Positions 9,426-21,250 of a DNA stretch of 64,000 nucleotides are shown in pieces. Source of the DNA: Pantoea stewartii subsp. stewartii. Its GTDB lineage: Bacteria > Pseudomonadota > Gammaproteobacteria > Enterobacterales > Enterobacteriaceae. The notes under the pieces are model-generated. The model was not told the DNA's origin, did no database searches, and worked only from the letters and a program-made list of their open reading frames with translations. The position numbers and the translations under genes are program-made. The DNA is taken from positions 30,052 to 94,051 of the forward strand of contig NZ_VZPF01000004.1 of NCBI RefSeq assembly GCF_008801695.1, read 5' to 3'. Within the stretch, counting starts at the first letter, position 1. The number at the start of each line of letters is the position of its first letter.

Positions 9426-9988
9426 ACTGATTGCCCTTTGGCATCCTCAAATTTATTTTGCGCCATCAAAATGAGATCGCACAGTTCACGCACTGCGCCG
9501 CGCCCAGCGGCAATACGTGTGACGTAACGCGCTCGCGCTAACAGCAGCGGGTGCGCATCGGCCACCGCTACGCTGAGCCCTACTTTTGCCATAACTGGCC
9601 AGTCGATCAGATCGTCACCAATATAAGCCACCTGCTCGTCAGAGAGCGACAGTGTATCCAGAAGTTCGCGATAGGCCAAAAGCTTATCTGATTGCCCCTG
9701 ATAAAGATGGCGAATCCCCAGCGTTTTGCAGCGGTCTTCCAGTAACCGGGCCGTGCGGCCGGTAATAATAGCCACTTCAATGTCCGAGGTCAGCAGGCAA
9801 CGAATGCCGTAACCGTCGCGCACATTAAAGGTTTTCAGTTCTTCTCCACTGTTACCCATGTAGATCAGGCCATCAGACATCACGCCGTCCACATCGCAAA
9901 TCAGCAGGCGAATGTGCCCGGCACGGGCCATAATGTCGGCACTGACCGGGCCGTAACATGTTTCTATAGCGGCAATCTCAGACTGCAT
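9422..9988 (-). CDS. kdsC: 3-deoxy-D-manno-octulosonate 8-phosphate phosphatase KdsC
   Basis: HAD-superfamily phosphatase that releases Kdo from Kdo-8-phosphate for LPS inner-core synthesis. The catalytic DxD is D32/D34 in CDVDGVMSDG, motif II lies in AIITGRTA, and the metal-binding motif is YIGDDLIDWPVM. It is a C0-type HAD without a cap domain, acting as a tetramer. Length is 188 residues, identical to E. coli. It lies 13 bases after kdsD. Confidence 0.97.
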   Translation of the reverse strand: MQSEIAAIETCYGPVSADIMARAGHIRLLICDVDGVMSDGLIYMGNSGEELKTFNVRDGYGIRCLLTSDIEVAIITGRTARLLEDRCKTLGIRHLYQGQSDKLLAYRELLDTLSLSDEQVAYIGDDLIDWPVMAKVGLSVAVADAHPLLLARARYVTRIAAGRGAVRELCDLILMAQNKFEDAKGQSV

Positions 9989-10001
9989 TGTGTCTTCCTG
10001 T

Positions 10002-10988
10002 TTACACTACGCCTGCGCGCAGCATGTCATGCATATGTACCACACCCAGCAGATGGTCGTCATCGGCTACCAGCAGGGAGGTAATGTTTTTGGTTTGCAT
10101 TAAATTCAGCGCATCGACGGCCAGCACGTTCGGACGTACGCGGATGCCGCCACGCGTCATGACTTCTGCGATGGTCGCTTTTTGAAAATCGATGCCCATG
10201 TCAAAGATGCGGCGCAGGTCACCATCAGTAAAAACGCCTTCAATCTTCATCAAATCGTCAACAATCACGGTCAGGCCCAGATTTTTACGGGTTATCTCCA
10301 GCAACGCATCCCGCAATGATGCATCCCGCGTGACGTGCGGTAACTCATCACCGCTGTGCATGATGTCGCTCACGTGCAGCAGCAGTTTACGGCCCAGCGC
10401 ACCGCCCGGATGCGACAGCGCGAAATCTTCAGGCGTGAAGCCGCGTGCCTCCAGCAGCGAGACCGCCAGTGCATCGCCCATCACCAAAGCTGCGGTGGTA
10501 CTGGTTGTAGGGGCCAGGCCCATTGGACAGGCTTCCTGCGGCACCTTGACGCAAAGATGGATATCGGCCGCCCGGGCCATGGCGCTTTCAGGTCGACTGG
10601 TCAGACAGATCAGTTTAATCTGCTGGCGTTTCACCACCGGAATCAGCGCCAGAATCTCGCTGGATTCGCCGCTATTGGAAATGGCAAGCACCACGTCGTC
10701 TTTACCCACCATTCCCAGGTCGCCGTGGCTGGCTTCCGCTGGATGCACAAAGAAAGCCGGCGTGCCGGTGCTGGCAAAGGTCGCCGCCATTTTTTTACCA
10801 ATATGACCTGACTTGCCCATCCCCATAACCACCACTTTTCCCTTACAGGCATAAATCATGGCGCAGGCGTCGGAAAAAGCCTCGTTGATATACTGGTCAA
10901 GCTGCTCAAGGCCTTCGCGCTCAATGCGCAGAACCGTTTTACCGGCTCGCTGAAAATCAAACTCTACCGTTGGTTGCTGATGTGACAT
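10002..10988 (-). CDS. kdsD: D-arabinose 5-phosphate isomerase KdsD
   Basis: Converts ribulose-5-phosphate to arabinose-5-phosphate, the first committed step to Kdo. An N-terminal SIS sugar-isomerase domain (GKVVVMGMGKSGHIGKKMAA, then the serine-rich ISNSGESSE phosphate site) is followed by two CBS domains. Length is 328 residues, identical to E. coli KdsD. It lies 16 bases after yrbG and heads the Kdo/LPS-export part of the cluster. Confidence 0.97.
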   Translation of the reverse strand: MSHQQPTVEFDFQRAGKTVLRIEREGLEQLDQYINEAFSDACAMIYACKGKVVVMGMGKSGHIGKKMAATFASTGTPAFFVHPAEASHGDLGMVGKDDVVLAISNSGESSEILALIPVVKRQQIKLICLTSRPESAMARAADIHLCVKVPQEACPMGLAPTTSTTAALVMGDALAVSLLEARGFTPEDFALSHPGGALGRKLLLHVSDIMHSGDELPHVTRDASLRDALLEITRKNLGLTVIVDDLMKIEGVFTDGDLRRIFDMGIDFQKATIAEVMTRGGIRVRPNVLAVDALNLMQTKNITSLLVADDDHLLGVVHMHDMLRAGVV

Positions 10989-11004
10989 GGCAAATCTGTC
11001 CTTT

Positions 11005-11985
11005 TTAGCCGCCCATAAACGCTGGCTGTAGCCACAGCAACGTTACCCAGACGAAGAAACCACAGAGTAAAAGCGTCCCCGCCGTACGGCCAATGCGGCG
11101 GTGGCGCAACAGACAAAGCATGGCGAACAGTACGCTTACGCCAAGCATTATCCAGTAATCGCGTGCAAAAGCGTGATAATCGACGCTGCCGGGGTGAATC
11201 AGTGCCGGCAGGCCCAACACGATAGCGAGGTTATAAATATTGGCCCCAATCAGGTTACCTATCGCAATATCATCTTCGCCTTTCAACGCACCGGCGATGA
11301 CCGTGGCCAGCTCCGGCAGACTGGTGCCGACGGCGATAAGCGTCAGCCCCATAACCAGTTCACTCACGCCAAAGTAGTCGGCAAAGACCGTCGCATTATC
11401 AATCACCATGTGTGTTGACATGGGCAGGATAATCAGGGCGACAGCCAGCCAGAGAAAGGCCACGGTGTTACCCGTCTCTTCGCGTGGCAGCTCAGCCAGT
11501 TGTTCACGCGTCAGCGTATCGTTATTGTCATTTTCTGCTTTACGCGCGATGCGAATAGTCACAATCAGATAAATCGCGGCGATGGCAATCAGGGCGATAC
11601 CGTCCAGTCGACTAAGATAGTTATCAAACAGCGTAATACCGCTCAGTAATGAGACCAGCACCATCAGCGGCAGTTCACGGCGAATTAAGTTGGAATGGAT
11701 GCTGAGCGGATGCAACAGCGCCGCGCCGCCGAGAATCAAAAGTATATTGGTGATGTTCGAACCAAGCGCGGTGCCCACCGCCAGATCCATTTGGCCATAC
11801 TGCGCAGCGGAGAAGGAAAGGATGATCTCCGGAAGCGAGGTACCGATACTGACGACGGTCATGCCGATGATTAACGGTGGGATCCCGAACGATCGGCAAA
11901 GTATTGCAGCACTAAACACCAGACGATCGGCACCATAAGCCAGTAAAAGCAGTCCGATAATCAGCAGTGCGGTTGCGACGAACAT
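11005..11985 (-). CDS. yrbG: Calcium/sodium antiporter family protein YrbG
   Basis: Inner-membrane cation exchanger of the CaCA family, with about ten hydrophobic segments. The two inverted alpha repeats are visible as TVVSIGTSLPEIILS and TLIAVGTSLPELATV, each carrying the ion-binding Glu. Length is 326 residues (E. coli 325). The transported ion has not been firmly established for the E. coli protein. The gene is divergent from mlaF, with about 210 bases between them. Confidence 0.93.
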   Translation of the reverse strand: MFVATALLIIGLLLLAYGADRLVFSAAILCRSFGIPPLIIGMTVVSIGTSLPEIILSFSAAQYGQMDLAVGTALGSNITNILLILGGAALLHPLSIHSNLIRRELPLMVLVSLLSGITLFDNYLSRLDGIALIAIAAIYLIVTIRIARKAENDNNDTLTREQLAELPREETGNTVAFLWLAVALIILPMSTHMVIDNATVFADYFGVSELVMGLTLIAVGTSLPELATVIAGALKGEDDIAIGNLIGANIYNLAIVLGLPALIHPGSVDYHAFARDYWIMLGVSVLFAMLCLLRHRRIGRTAGTLLLCGFFVWVTLLWLQPAFMGG

Positions 11986-12197
11986 GAAAAATCCTTGCTT
12001 AAAACCCCTGTTGGCTTGCCTTCAGGTTCGATGTGACAAAACAGGCGCTGATTTTGACCGTCCGAGCGACAAAAGTAAATTTTATGACCGTTTTCGCCAA
12101 ATCTTTGCATTAAGTTTCTGTAAAGCTATCGTGCGTTTAACCTTAACAGGGTACCATCGTACCCTATGTTTACGCCCGATCCGTAATAGAGGTGATA

Positions 12198-13013
12198 ATG
12201 ATCCAACAAAAAACGAACCTGGTTGAGGTTCGTGGCGTGAGTTTCTCACGTGGCGATCGCAAAATTTTCGACGATATTTCCCTTACGGTACCCAAAGGCA
12301 AAGTGACGGCGATCATGGGGCCGTCAGGGATCGGGAAAACAACGCTGCTGCGCTTGATTGGCGGGCAACTTCAGCCTGACAGCGGCGAGATCTGGTTCCG
12401 GGACGAGAACATTCCGACATTGTCGCGCACCCGATTGTATGAAGCGCGTAAAAAGATGAGCATGCTGTTTCAGTCCGGTGCACTTTTTACCGATTTAACC
12501 GTCTACGAAAATGTGGCCTGGCCGCTTCGTGAACACACACGGTTGCCGGCGGCGCTTCTGCACAGCACCGTCATGATGAAGCTGGAAGCCGTGGGGTTAC
12601 GGGGTGCCGCGCAGTTGAAACCTGCGGAGCTTTCGGGCGGAATGGCGCGCAGGGTGGCCCTGGCTCGGGCTATTGCTCTGGAGCCCGAGTTAATTATGTT
12701 CGATGAGCCGTTTGTGGGTCAGGATCCTATTACCATGGGCGTACTGGTTAAACTGATTGATGAGCTTAACCATGCACTGGGACTGACATGCATTGTGGTG
12801 TCGCATGACGTGCCTGAAGTGTTAAGTATTGCCGATTATGCTTATATCGTTGCGGGACAAAAAATTATCGCGCACGGGACCACGCCCGATTTGCGTGCCA
12901 ACAATGACCCACGCGTGCGCCAGTTTATCGACGGCATCGCGGACGGGCCCGTACCGTTTCGTTTTCCGGCGGGCGATTATTTGGCCGATTTAACCGGGTC
13001 AGGGAGAAGCTAA
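12198..13013 (+). CDS. mlaF: Phospholipid ABC transporter ATP-binding protein MlaF
   Basis: ATPase of the MlaFEDB complex, which moves phospholipids between MlaC and the inner membrane to keep the outer leaflet free of phospholipid. It has Walker [10 protein letters not shown], signature [14 protein letters not shown], Walker [13 protein letters not shown] and the H-loop [11 protein letters not shown] 12198, preceded by AGAGGTG, gives 271 residues (E. coli 269). A GTG two codons upstream is less likely. First gene of mlaFEDCB. Confidence 0.97.
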   Translation: MIQQKTNLVEVRGVSFSRGDRKIFDDISLTVPKGKVTAIMGPSGIGKTTLLRLIGGQLQPDSGEIWFRDENIPTLSRTRLYEARKKMSMLFQSGALFTDLTVYENVAWPLREHTRLPAALLHSTVMMKLEAVGLRGAAQLKPAELSGGMARRVALARAIALEPELIMFDEPFVGQDPITMGVLVKLIDELNHALGLTCIVVSHDVPEVLSIADYAYIVAGQKIIAHGTTPDLRANNDPRVRQFIDGIADGPVPFRFPAGDYLADLTGSGRS

Positions 13014-13017
13014 GCTG

Positions 13018-13800
13018 ATGTTGTTAAAAGCACTGGCGTCATTAGGACGTCGGGGGATTGGAACCTGCGCCAGCTTTGGGCGTGCCGGATTGATGCTTTT
13101 TCATGCGCTGGTCGGTAAACCCGCGTTTCGCAAACACTTCCCGCTGTTAGTCAAACAACTCTACAGCATTGGCGTCCTGTCTTTGGTGATCATTGTGGTC
13201 TCCGGGTTATTTATCGGCATGGTGCTGGGGTTGCAGGGCTATCTGGTATTAAACACCTATGGTGCAGAAACCAGCCTGGGCATGTTGGTGGCACTGTCAT
13301 TGCTACGTGAACTGGGGCCGGTTGTCACAGCCCTGCTGTTTGCAGGTCGGGCAGGGTCGGCGTTAACGGCTGAGATTGGGCTGATGAAGGCCACGGAACA
13401 GCTGTCCAGCATGGAGATGATGGCGGTCGATCCTCTGCGCCGTGTTGTCTCACCACGTTTTTGGGCAGGTTTTATCAGCATGCCGCTGCTGGCGCTCATC
13501 TTCACCGCCGTAGGGATTACCGGCGGCGCGCTGGTGGGCGTGAGCTGGAAAGGTATTGACCCTGGCTTCTTCTGGTCGGCGATGCAAAATGCCGTCGATT
13601 TTCGTAGCGATGTGGTTAACTGCATTATTAAAAGCGCCGTTTTTGCCGTCACGGTTACCTGGATCGCGCTGTTTAATGGTTACGATGCGATTCCGACCTC
13701 TGAAGGTATTAGTCGCGCCACGACGCGCACCGTGGTGCATGCATCACTGGCGGTCCTCGGTTTAGATTTTGTGCTGACAGCACTGATGTTTGGGAATTGA
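13018..13800 (+). CDS. mlaE: Phospholipid ABC transporter permease MlaE
   Basis: Integral membrane permease of MlaFEDB, with about five to six hydrophobic segments. The MlaE-family signature [20 protein letters not shown] and the coupling stretch [19 protein letters not shown] are intact. Length is 260 residues, identical to E. coli. It follows mlaF by 4 bases and precedes mlaD by 4 bases. Confidence 0.97.
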   Translation: MLLKALASLGRRGIGTCASFGRAGLMLFHALVGKPAFRKHFPLLVKQLYSIGVLSLVIIVVSGLFIGMVLGLQGYLVLNTYGAETSLGMLVALSLLRELGPVVTALLFAGRAGSALTAEIGLMKATEQLSSMEMMAVDPLRRVVSPRFWAGFISMPLLALIFTAVGITGGALVGVSWKGIDPGFFWSAMQNAVDFRSDVVNCIIKSAVFAVTVTWIALFNGYDAIPTSEGISRATTRTVVHASLAVLGLDFVLTALMFGN

Positions 13801-13804
13801 TGCG

Positions 13805-14356
13805 ATGCAAAGCAAAAAAAGCGAAATTTGGGTTGGCGTTTTTATGATCATGGCACTGTTAGCGGTGCTGTTCCTTTGCCTGCGCGTGGCGGATCTTAAA
13901 TCGCTGGGGACAGAACCCACCTGGAAGCTGTATGCCACCTTCGATAATATCGGCGGCCTGAAAGTCAGTTCGCCTGTTAAAATTGGTGGTGTCGTGATTG
14001 GTCGGGTGACAGATATTTCACTTGAACCGAAAACATTACTGCCACGCGTCACGATGGATATCAGCGACAAGTATGCCAACCAGATTCCGGACACCAGTTC
14101 GCTGGCCATCCGTACTCAGGGCTTGCTGGGCGAGCAGTTTCTGTCGTTAAACGTTGGCTTTGACGATCCTGAGCTTGGCTCGGCGATGTTAAACGATGGT
14201 GGCACGATACGTGATACCAAGTCGGCGATGGTACTGGAGGACCTGATAGGCCAGTTCCTGTATAAAAGCGGCGACAACAAAGGTAACAAGCAAACCGGTG
14301 ACAGTAAGGATGCGCAGGGTGGCGATACTGCCGCTCCCGCAGCCGCTCAACCTTAA
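13805..14356 (+). CDS. mlaD: Phospholipid transport MCE-domain protein MlaD
   Basis: Membrane-anchored hexameric substrate-binding subunit. One N-terminal helix (about residues 8-28) is followed by an MCE domain (LYATFDNIGGLKVSSPVKIG) and a low-complexity C-terminal tail. Start ATG 13805 gives 183 residues, the E. coli length. An in-frame start 5 codons upstream would overlap mlaE. Confidence 0.96.
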   Translation: MQSKKSEIWVGVFMIMALLAVLFLCLRVADLKSLGTEPTWKLYATFDNIGGLKVSSPVKIGGVVIGRVTDISLEPKTLLPRVTMDISDKYANQIPDTSSLAIRTQGLLGEQFLSLNVGFDDPELGSAMLNDGGTIRDTKSAMVLEDLIGQFLYKSGDNKGNKQTGDSKDAQGGDTAAPAAAQP

Positions 14357-14368
14357 CAGAGGGATAAC

Positions 14369-15004
14369 ATGATGTTTAAACGTTTTCTGATGATTGCCAT
14401 GCTGGCGATCGCGCCATTGGCGGCGACAGCAGCCGATCAAAGCAATCCTTATACGTTGATGAATGAAGCGGCTAATAAAACTTTTACCCGCCTGAAAAGC
14501 GAGCAGGCGAAAATCAAGCAGGATCCCAACTACCTGCGTGATATCGTCCGCCAGGAGCTGCTGCCTTATGTGCAGATTAAATATGCGGGGGCGTTAGTCC
14601 TGGGCCGTTTCTATCGGGAAGCCACACCGGCACAGCGCGAAGCCTATTTTAAGGCTTTTGGTGATTATCTGGCTCAGGCCTATGGCCAGGCGTTAGCGCT
14701 TTATCACGGTCAGACTTACCAGATTGAACCTGCGAAACCGCTGGGCAACGCCAATATTGTCGCCATCCGTGTGACGATCATCGATCCTCAGGGCCGTCCG
14801 CCAGTGCGCCTGGATTTCCAGTGGCGTAAAAACAGCCAGACCGGTAACTGGCAGGCGTTCGATATGATCGCAGAAGGGGTCAGCATGATCACCACGAAAC
14901 AAAATGAGTGGGGCGATCTGTTACGTACGAAAGGGATTGATGCACTGACTGCGCAACTTGAAGCGTCAGCGAAACAGCCAATCACACTGGATCAAAACAA
15001 ATAA
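14369..15004 (+). CDS. mlaC: Phospholipid-binding periplasmic protein MlaC
   Basis: Soluble carrier that shuttles phospholipid between the outer-membrane MlaA-porin complex and MlaFEDB. Signal peptide [22 protein letters not shown] precedes a Tol-toluene-tolerance-type (Ttg2D) domain with RREAYF-like helices and the run [17 protein letters not shown]. Length is 211 residues, identical to E. coli. Its stop overlaps the mlaB start (TAATG). Confidence 0.97.
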   Translation: MMFKRFLMIAMLAIAPLAATAADQSNPYTLMNEAANKTFTRLKSEQAKIKQDPNYLRDIVRQELLPYVQIKYAGALVLGRFYREATPAQREAYFKAFGDYLAQAYGQALALYHGQTYQIEPAKPLGNANIVAIRVTIIDPQGRPPVRLDFQWRKNSQTGNWQAFDMIAEGVSMITTKQNEWGDLLRTKGIDALTAQLEASAKQPITLDQNK

Positions 15005-15300
15005 TGCAGCCCTCACTGCACTGGAGCCGCGAGGCGAACACGCTACGGCTGGAAGGTGAGCTGGATCGTGACACGCTGCTGGATCTCTGGGAGCAGCGTG
15101 AAACGTTGATTAGCGGGGCGACGCTGATCGACGTTTCAGCTCTGGAACGGGTGGATACCTCAGGCCTGGCGCTGTTGGTCCACCTGCGGGAAATCGTCTC
15201 GCAGCAGGGCGGCGCGCTGCAGTTTGTTGGCATCGGTGACAAACTGCAGTCGTTGATCACCCTTTACAACCTGCAACAAATTATTGTTTCTGCGGATTAA
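15004..15300 (+). CDS. mlaB: STAS-domain accessory protein MlaB
   Basis: Small cytoplasmic STAS protein that stabilises and activates MlaF. It is 98 residues, with the STAS core LIDVSALERVDTSGLALLVH containing the conserved Thr-Ser pair. It overlaps mlaC by one base and closes the mla operon, followed by a terminator. Confidence 0.94.
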   Translation: MQPSLHWSREANTLRLEGELDRDTLLDLWEQRETLISGATLIDVSALERVDTSGLALLVHLREIVSQQGGALQFVGIGDKLQSLITLYNLQQIIVSAD

Positions 15301-15326
15301 AGCGCTCTATTCGCCTTCTCAGCCTT

Positions 15327-15353
15327 AGCCCCGGTCGCCGACAGGGGCTTTTG
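15327..15353 (+). terminator. Terminator after mlaB
   Basis: AGCCCC, an 11-base loop, then GGGGCT running into TTTTG, 26 bases after the mlaB stop and before ibaG. Confidence 0.75.
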
Positions 15354-15421
15354 CGTATTTAAGAATCAGGCACTTTCCTCTACTATGTCAGCCTTATTAT
15401 TATTAAGTGAAGTTAAGAGCA

Positions 15422-15679
15422 ATGGAAAACAGTGAAATTCAGGCTGTGCTGATGGCAGCACTGCCTTTAGAAGAAGTTCATGTCATGAGCAACGATGGCA
15501 GCCATTTCCAGGTGATCGCCGTGGGCGAACTGTTTGGTGAGTTAAGCCGCGTTAAGAAACAGCAGGCTGTTTATGCGCCGCTGATGGAATTCATTGCGGA
15601 TAACCGCATTCATGCGGTATCCATCAAAACCTACACGCCTGCAGAGTGGGCGCGTGACCGTAAACTGAACGGTTTCTGA
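15422..15679 (+). CDS. ibaG: BolA-family protein IbaG
   Basis: BolA-like protein linked in E. coli to acid stress and to [2Fe-2S] handling with monothiol glutaredoxin. It is 85 residues from ATG 15422 (ribosome site TTAAGAG). The family C-terminal part [20 protein letters not shown] is intact, as is the histidine in [13 protein letters not shown]. It lies 63 bases upstream of murA, as in E. coli. Confidence 0.95.
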   Translation: MENSEIQAVLMAALPLEEVHVMSNDGSHFQVIAVGELFGELSRVKKQQAVYAPLMEFIADNRIHAVSIKTYTPAEWARDRKLNGF

Positions 15680-15727
15680 TCCCCGCAAGGGCTGCGCCAC
15701 CTGCGCGACCGTTTAATAGCCAGTTAA

Positions 15728-17002
<1,275 letters not shown>

Positions 17003-17022
17003 TGTTTCGGACAGGCCTGTAA

Positions 17023-17056
17023 AAAACCAGCCTGGCATACGGGCTGGTTTTTTTTC
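17023..17056. terminator. Bidirectional terminator between murA and sfsB
   Basis: AAAACCAGCC, a 9-base loop, GGCTGGTTTT, then more T residues. A-run and T-run flank both sides, so it can end transcription of murA (+) and of sfsB (-). Confidence 0.85.
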
Positions 17057-17075
17057 GTCTGGCACTAACCCGATG

Positions 17076-17357
17076 TTAGTTTTTGGTCGTCTGATCGGAC
17101 GATCGCACACGTTTTTTTCGATCCAGTAGGCTGTTCGTTTCAGGATCGTAATAGCGGCTTGGCCATATCTCTGATGGGTGGACATTGATCGCATCAGCAA
17201 TCAACCATTCCCCTTTTGGCCATGGCCGTGAAAGGGCGTTAGCCAGTGTTGATGAGCTTAATCCTGCCTGGCGGGACAATGCCGCCAGCGTTGTACCACG
17301 TTTGCGCAGTGCGGCAATAATATCGGCAGGATGCCAGTCCTCTGTCCTTTTTTGCAT
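17076..17357 (-). CDS. sfsB: Ner-like DNA-binding regulator SfsB
   Basis: Small helix-turn-helix protein related to the Ner repressor of phage Mu. In E. coli overproduction restores maltose use in certain mutants; the natural role is unclear. It is 93 residues, with the family core DWHPADIIAALRKRGTTLAA, the recognition region LSSSTLANALSRPWPKGEWL and IWPSRYYDPET. It is convergent with murA. Confidence 0.93.
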   Translation of the reverse strand: MQKRTEDWHPADIIAALRKRGTTLAALSRQAGLSSSTLANALSRPWPKGEWLIADAINVHPSEIWPSRYYDPETNSLLDRKKRVRSSDQTTKN

Positions 17358-17539
17358 TACTGTTTTCTCCTTGTCAGTGCGAAGCGCGCGGGGGGATTCT
17401 GACGTGCTTTAAAATACATCTGGAAACTTATGGTGGTTTATATCAGAAAATTTCCATAAGGTTCCAGTAATATTTCCGTAAGCAGACAGAACTGCGCGGC
17501 CTGACGCAAAAGGATGGTAATGACTGCAACCGCGGCGGG

Positions 17540-17573
17540 GGAAAGAAAGAAGACGAGGCCGTCAGGCCCCGTC
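17540..17573 (-). terminator. Terminator after ispB
   Basis: On the minus strand, 5 bases after the ispB stop: GACGGGGCC, loop TGAC, GGCCTCGTC (one G-T pair), followed by the T-rich run TTCTTTCTTTCC. Confidence 0.7.
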
Positions 17574-17578
17574 AGCGA

Positions 17579-18550
17579 TTAGAAATCGCGTTGAACCGAC
17601 ATGTGAGCCAGAGATTCCAGCGCTGTGCGCCATGGGGTTTCAGGCAGGATTTGTAATGCCGCGATGGCCTTATCCGCTTCCTGCTCAGCACGCTTGCGCG
17701 TCCATTCCAGAGAGCCGCACTGGTTCATCGCTTCCAGAACGGGAGCCAGTAAATGGCGGCCGTTCCCCTGTTCAATCGCCTCACGGATCATTTTAGCCTG
17801 TTCAGGCGATCCGTTGTTCATAGCATGAAGCAGAGGCAGCGTGGGTTTACCTTCGCTGAGATCGTCACCGGTATTTTTGCCCAGGGTTTCACCATCGGCA
17901 CTGTAGTCCAGTAAGTCATCGATTAACTGGAAAGCCGTTCCCAAATAACGTCCGTAATCCTGCAGCGCTTTTTCCTGCGCTGGCGTCGCTTCCGCCAGAA
18001 TCGCCGAGGCCTGAGAGGCGGCTTCAAATAAGCGCGCGGTTTTGCTGTATATCACCCGCATATAGCTCTCTTCGGTGATGTCGGGATCGTTGACGTTCAT
18101 CAGCTGGAGCACTTCTCCTTCAGCGATCACGTTCACCGCCTCGGACATCAGCGCCAGAATGCGCAACGAGCCCATGCTGGTCATCATCTGGAAAGCGCGG
18201 GTATAAATAAAATCACCGACCAGTACGCTGGCCGCGTTACCAAATGCGGCGTTCGCGGTGGCTTTTCCACGGCGCATATCGGATTCATCCACGACATCGT
18301 CATGCAACAGCGTGGCGGTGTGGATAAATTCGATCAGCGCCGCGTTGGTCACGTGTAAATCGCCCTGGTAACCCATGGCGCGAGCAGACAGCACGGCAAT
18401 CATGGGCCGGATGCGTTTACCGCCGCCACTGATGATGTAATAACCCAGCTGGTTGATGAGCGAGACATCTGAATTCAGCTGGTCGAGTATGGTCTGGTTA
18501 ACGGCAGCCATGTCCTGTGCGGTTAATTCGTTAATCTGTTCTAAGTTCAT
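17579..18550 (-). CDS. ispB: Octaprenyl diphosphate synthase IspB
   Basis: Elongates farnesyl diphosphate with isopentenyl diphosphate to make the C40 side chain of ubiquinone and menaquinone. The first aspartate-rich motif is D84-D85-VV-D88 in LLHDDVVDES and the second is D211-D212-LL-D215. Length is 323 residues, identical to E. coli. It is transcribed divergently from rplU. Confidence 0.97.
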   Translation of the reverse strand: MNLEQINELTAQDMAAVNQTILDQLNSDVSLINQLGYYIISGGGKRIRPMIAVLSARAMGYQGDLHVTNAALIEFIHTATLLHDDVVDESDMRRGKATANAAFGNAASVLVGDFIYTRAFQMMTSMGSLRILALMSEAVNVIAEGEVLQLMNVNDPDITEESYMRVIYSKTARLFEAASQASAILAEATPAQEKALQDYGRYLGTAFQLIDDLLDYSADGETLGKNTGDDLSEGKPTLPLLHAMNNGSPEQAKMIREAIEQGNGRHLLAPVLEAMNQCGSLEWTRKRAEQEADKAIAALQILPETPWRTALESLAHMSVQRDF

Positions 18551-18705
18551 TCGTCTTTTCAGCTATGACTCGTTTCTCTGCCATGGTAAGCGGTTTTACC
18601 CAGCCAGCGTTCAGTAATCTGTTACTGATTGTACTTGAATTTTCAGGTTGAGAAACGTTTGCATTGAGCCTGTGTTTTTTTTCTGCAAGAGTGTGCAAAG
18701 TGCTC

Positions 18706-18734
18706 TTGTCTTCTGTTTGAGTTTTGCGTAGAAT
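18706..18734 (+). promoter_or_regulatory. Sigma-70 promoter of rplU-rpmA
   Basis: TTGTCT at 18706-18711, a 17-base spacer, then TAGAAT at 18729-18734, about 72 bases upstream of the rplU start codon. Confidence 0.7.
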
Positions 18735-18778
18735 TCGCGCCCTATTGTGAATATTTAGCGCGCCGCCTGATGAACTAA

Positions 18779-19117
<339 letters not shown>

Positions 19118-19129
19118 GAGGAGATCTGA

Positions 19130-19390
<261 letters not shown>

Positions 19391-19436
19391 GGTTGTCGTG
19401 ACGCAGACGGCTACCGTCTGAACGCACGAATTGAAG

Positions 19437-19462
19437 GCCCCGCAACTCTTGCGGGGCTTTTT
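19437..19462 (+). terminator. Terminator after rpmA
   Basis: GCCCCGCAA, loop CTC, TTGCGGGGC, then five T residues. Confidence 0.9.
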
Positions 19463-19621
19463 ACATTCTGCGACCTGTCGCCAGACAGGCGACATAGCCT
19501 GGCTGCGTGTTGTACACTTTATGTACATGCTGGCGAGAGCCAGTTTTGATTTATCCGCCGCTGGTCAGCGCAGAACGACCCTGGCGGACCCGTTTGCAGC
19601 CTGTTGCAGACGATTGTGTGA

Positions 19622-20806
<1,185 letters not shown>

Positions 20807-20815
20807 CACACTTTG

Positions 20816-20847
20816 CTGACCCCTTCTGCCGGAATGGGGGCAGTTTT
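20816..20847 (+). terminator. Terminator after obgE
   Basis: CTGACCCC, a 12-base loop, GGGGGCAG (one mismatch), then TTTT, 10 bases after the obgE stop. Confidence 0.7.
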
Positions 20848-21205
20848 CTTTCCGGCCTGTCTTTGCCCGCTATCACGCCTTGCCGTTGATAACTCAAATG
20901 CCGCAGGCAGGGGACAAACCTCCTGCTACCCGCTTCGACGTATACGCCGAAATCCAGCGGGCAGGCGCTGGGTTCACCCGCGCAGCCCTGGCGTATGTCT
21001 GCCAGTTTCTTCATACAGCCTATATCTCACTATGCTTTCCCTCCTTCGCATAAAAGCCTGAGGTTCACTTACGTGGCTAACGTATCGCGGCTCACGGCGT
21101 GTTTAATGGCCCGTGGCGTCAGTCAGAGGAACGTCACTAACGCGATGGCAATAAGAATAAAACAGTGAGGCAAAGGGGAAGGGTGAACGCCTGTCAGGCC
21201 AATAA
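20848..21205. other. Gene-free spacer between obgE and dacB
   Basis: About 360 bases lie between the obgE and dacB terminators. A minus-strand open frame of 74 codons (20790-21014) runs back over the obgE terminator and has no ribosome site or recognisable motif. I see no RNA gene or repeat. Confidence 0.5.
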
Positions 21206-21239
21206 AAAAGCGCAGCGGCGTTAATCCCACTGCGCTTTT
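21206..21239 (-). terminator. Terminator after dacB
   Basis: On the minus strand AAAAGCGCAG, a 14-base loop, CTGCGCTTTT and further T residues, 11 bases beyond the dacB stop. The flanking A and T runs make it potentially bidirectional. Confidence 0.8.
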
Positions 21240-21250
21240 ATCGACATCAG

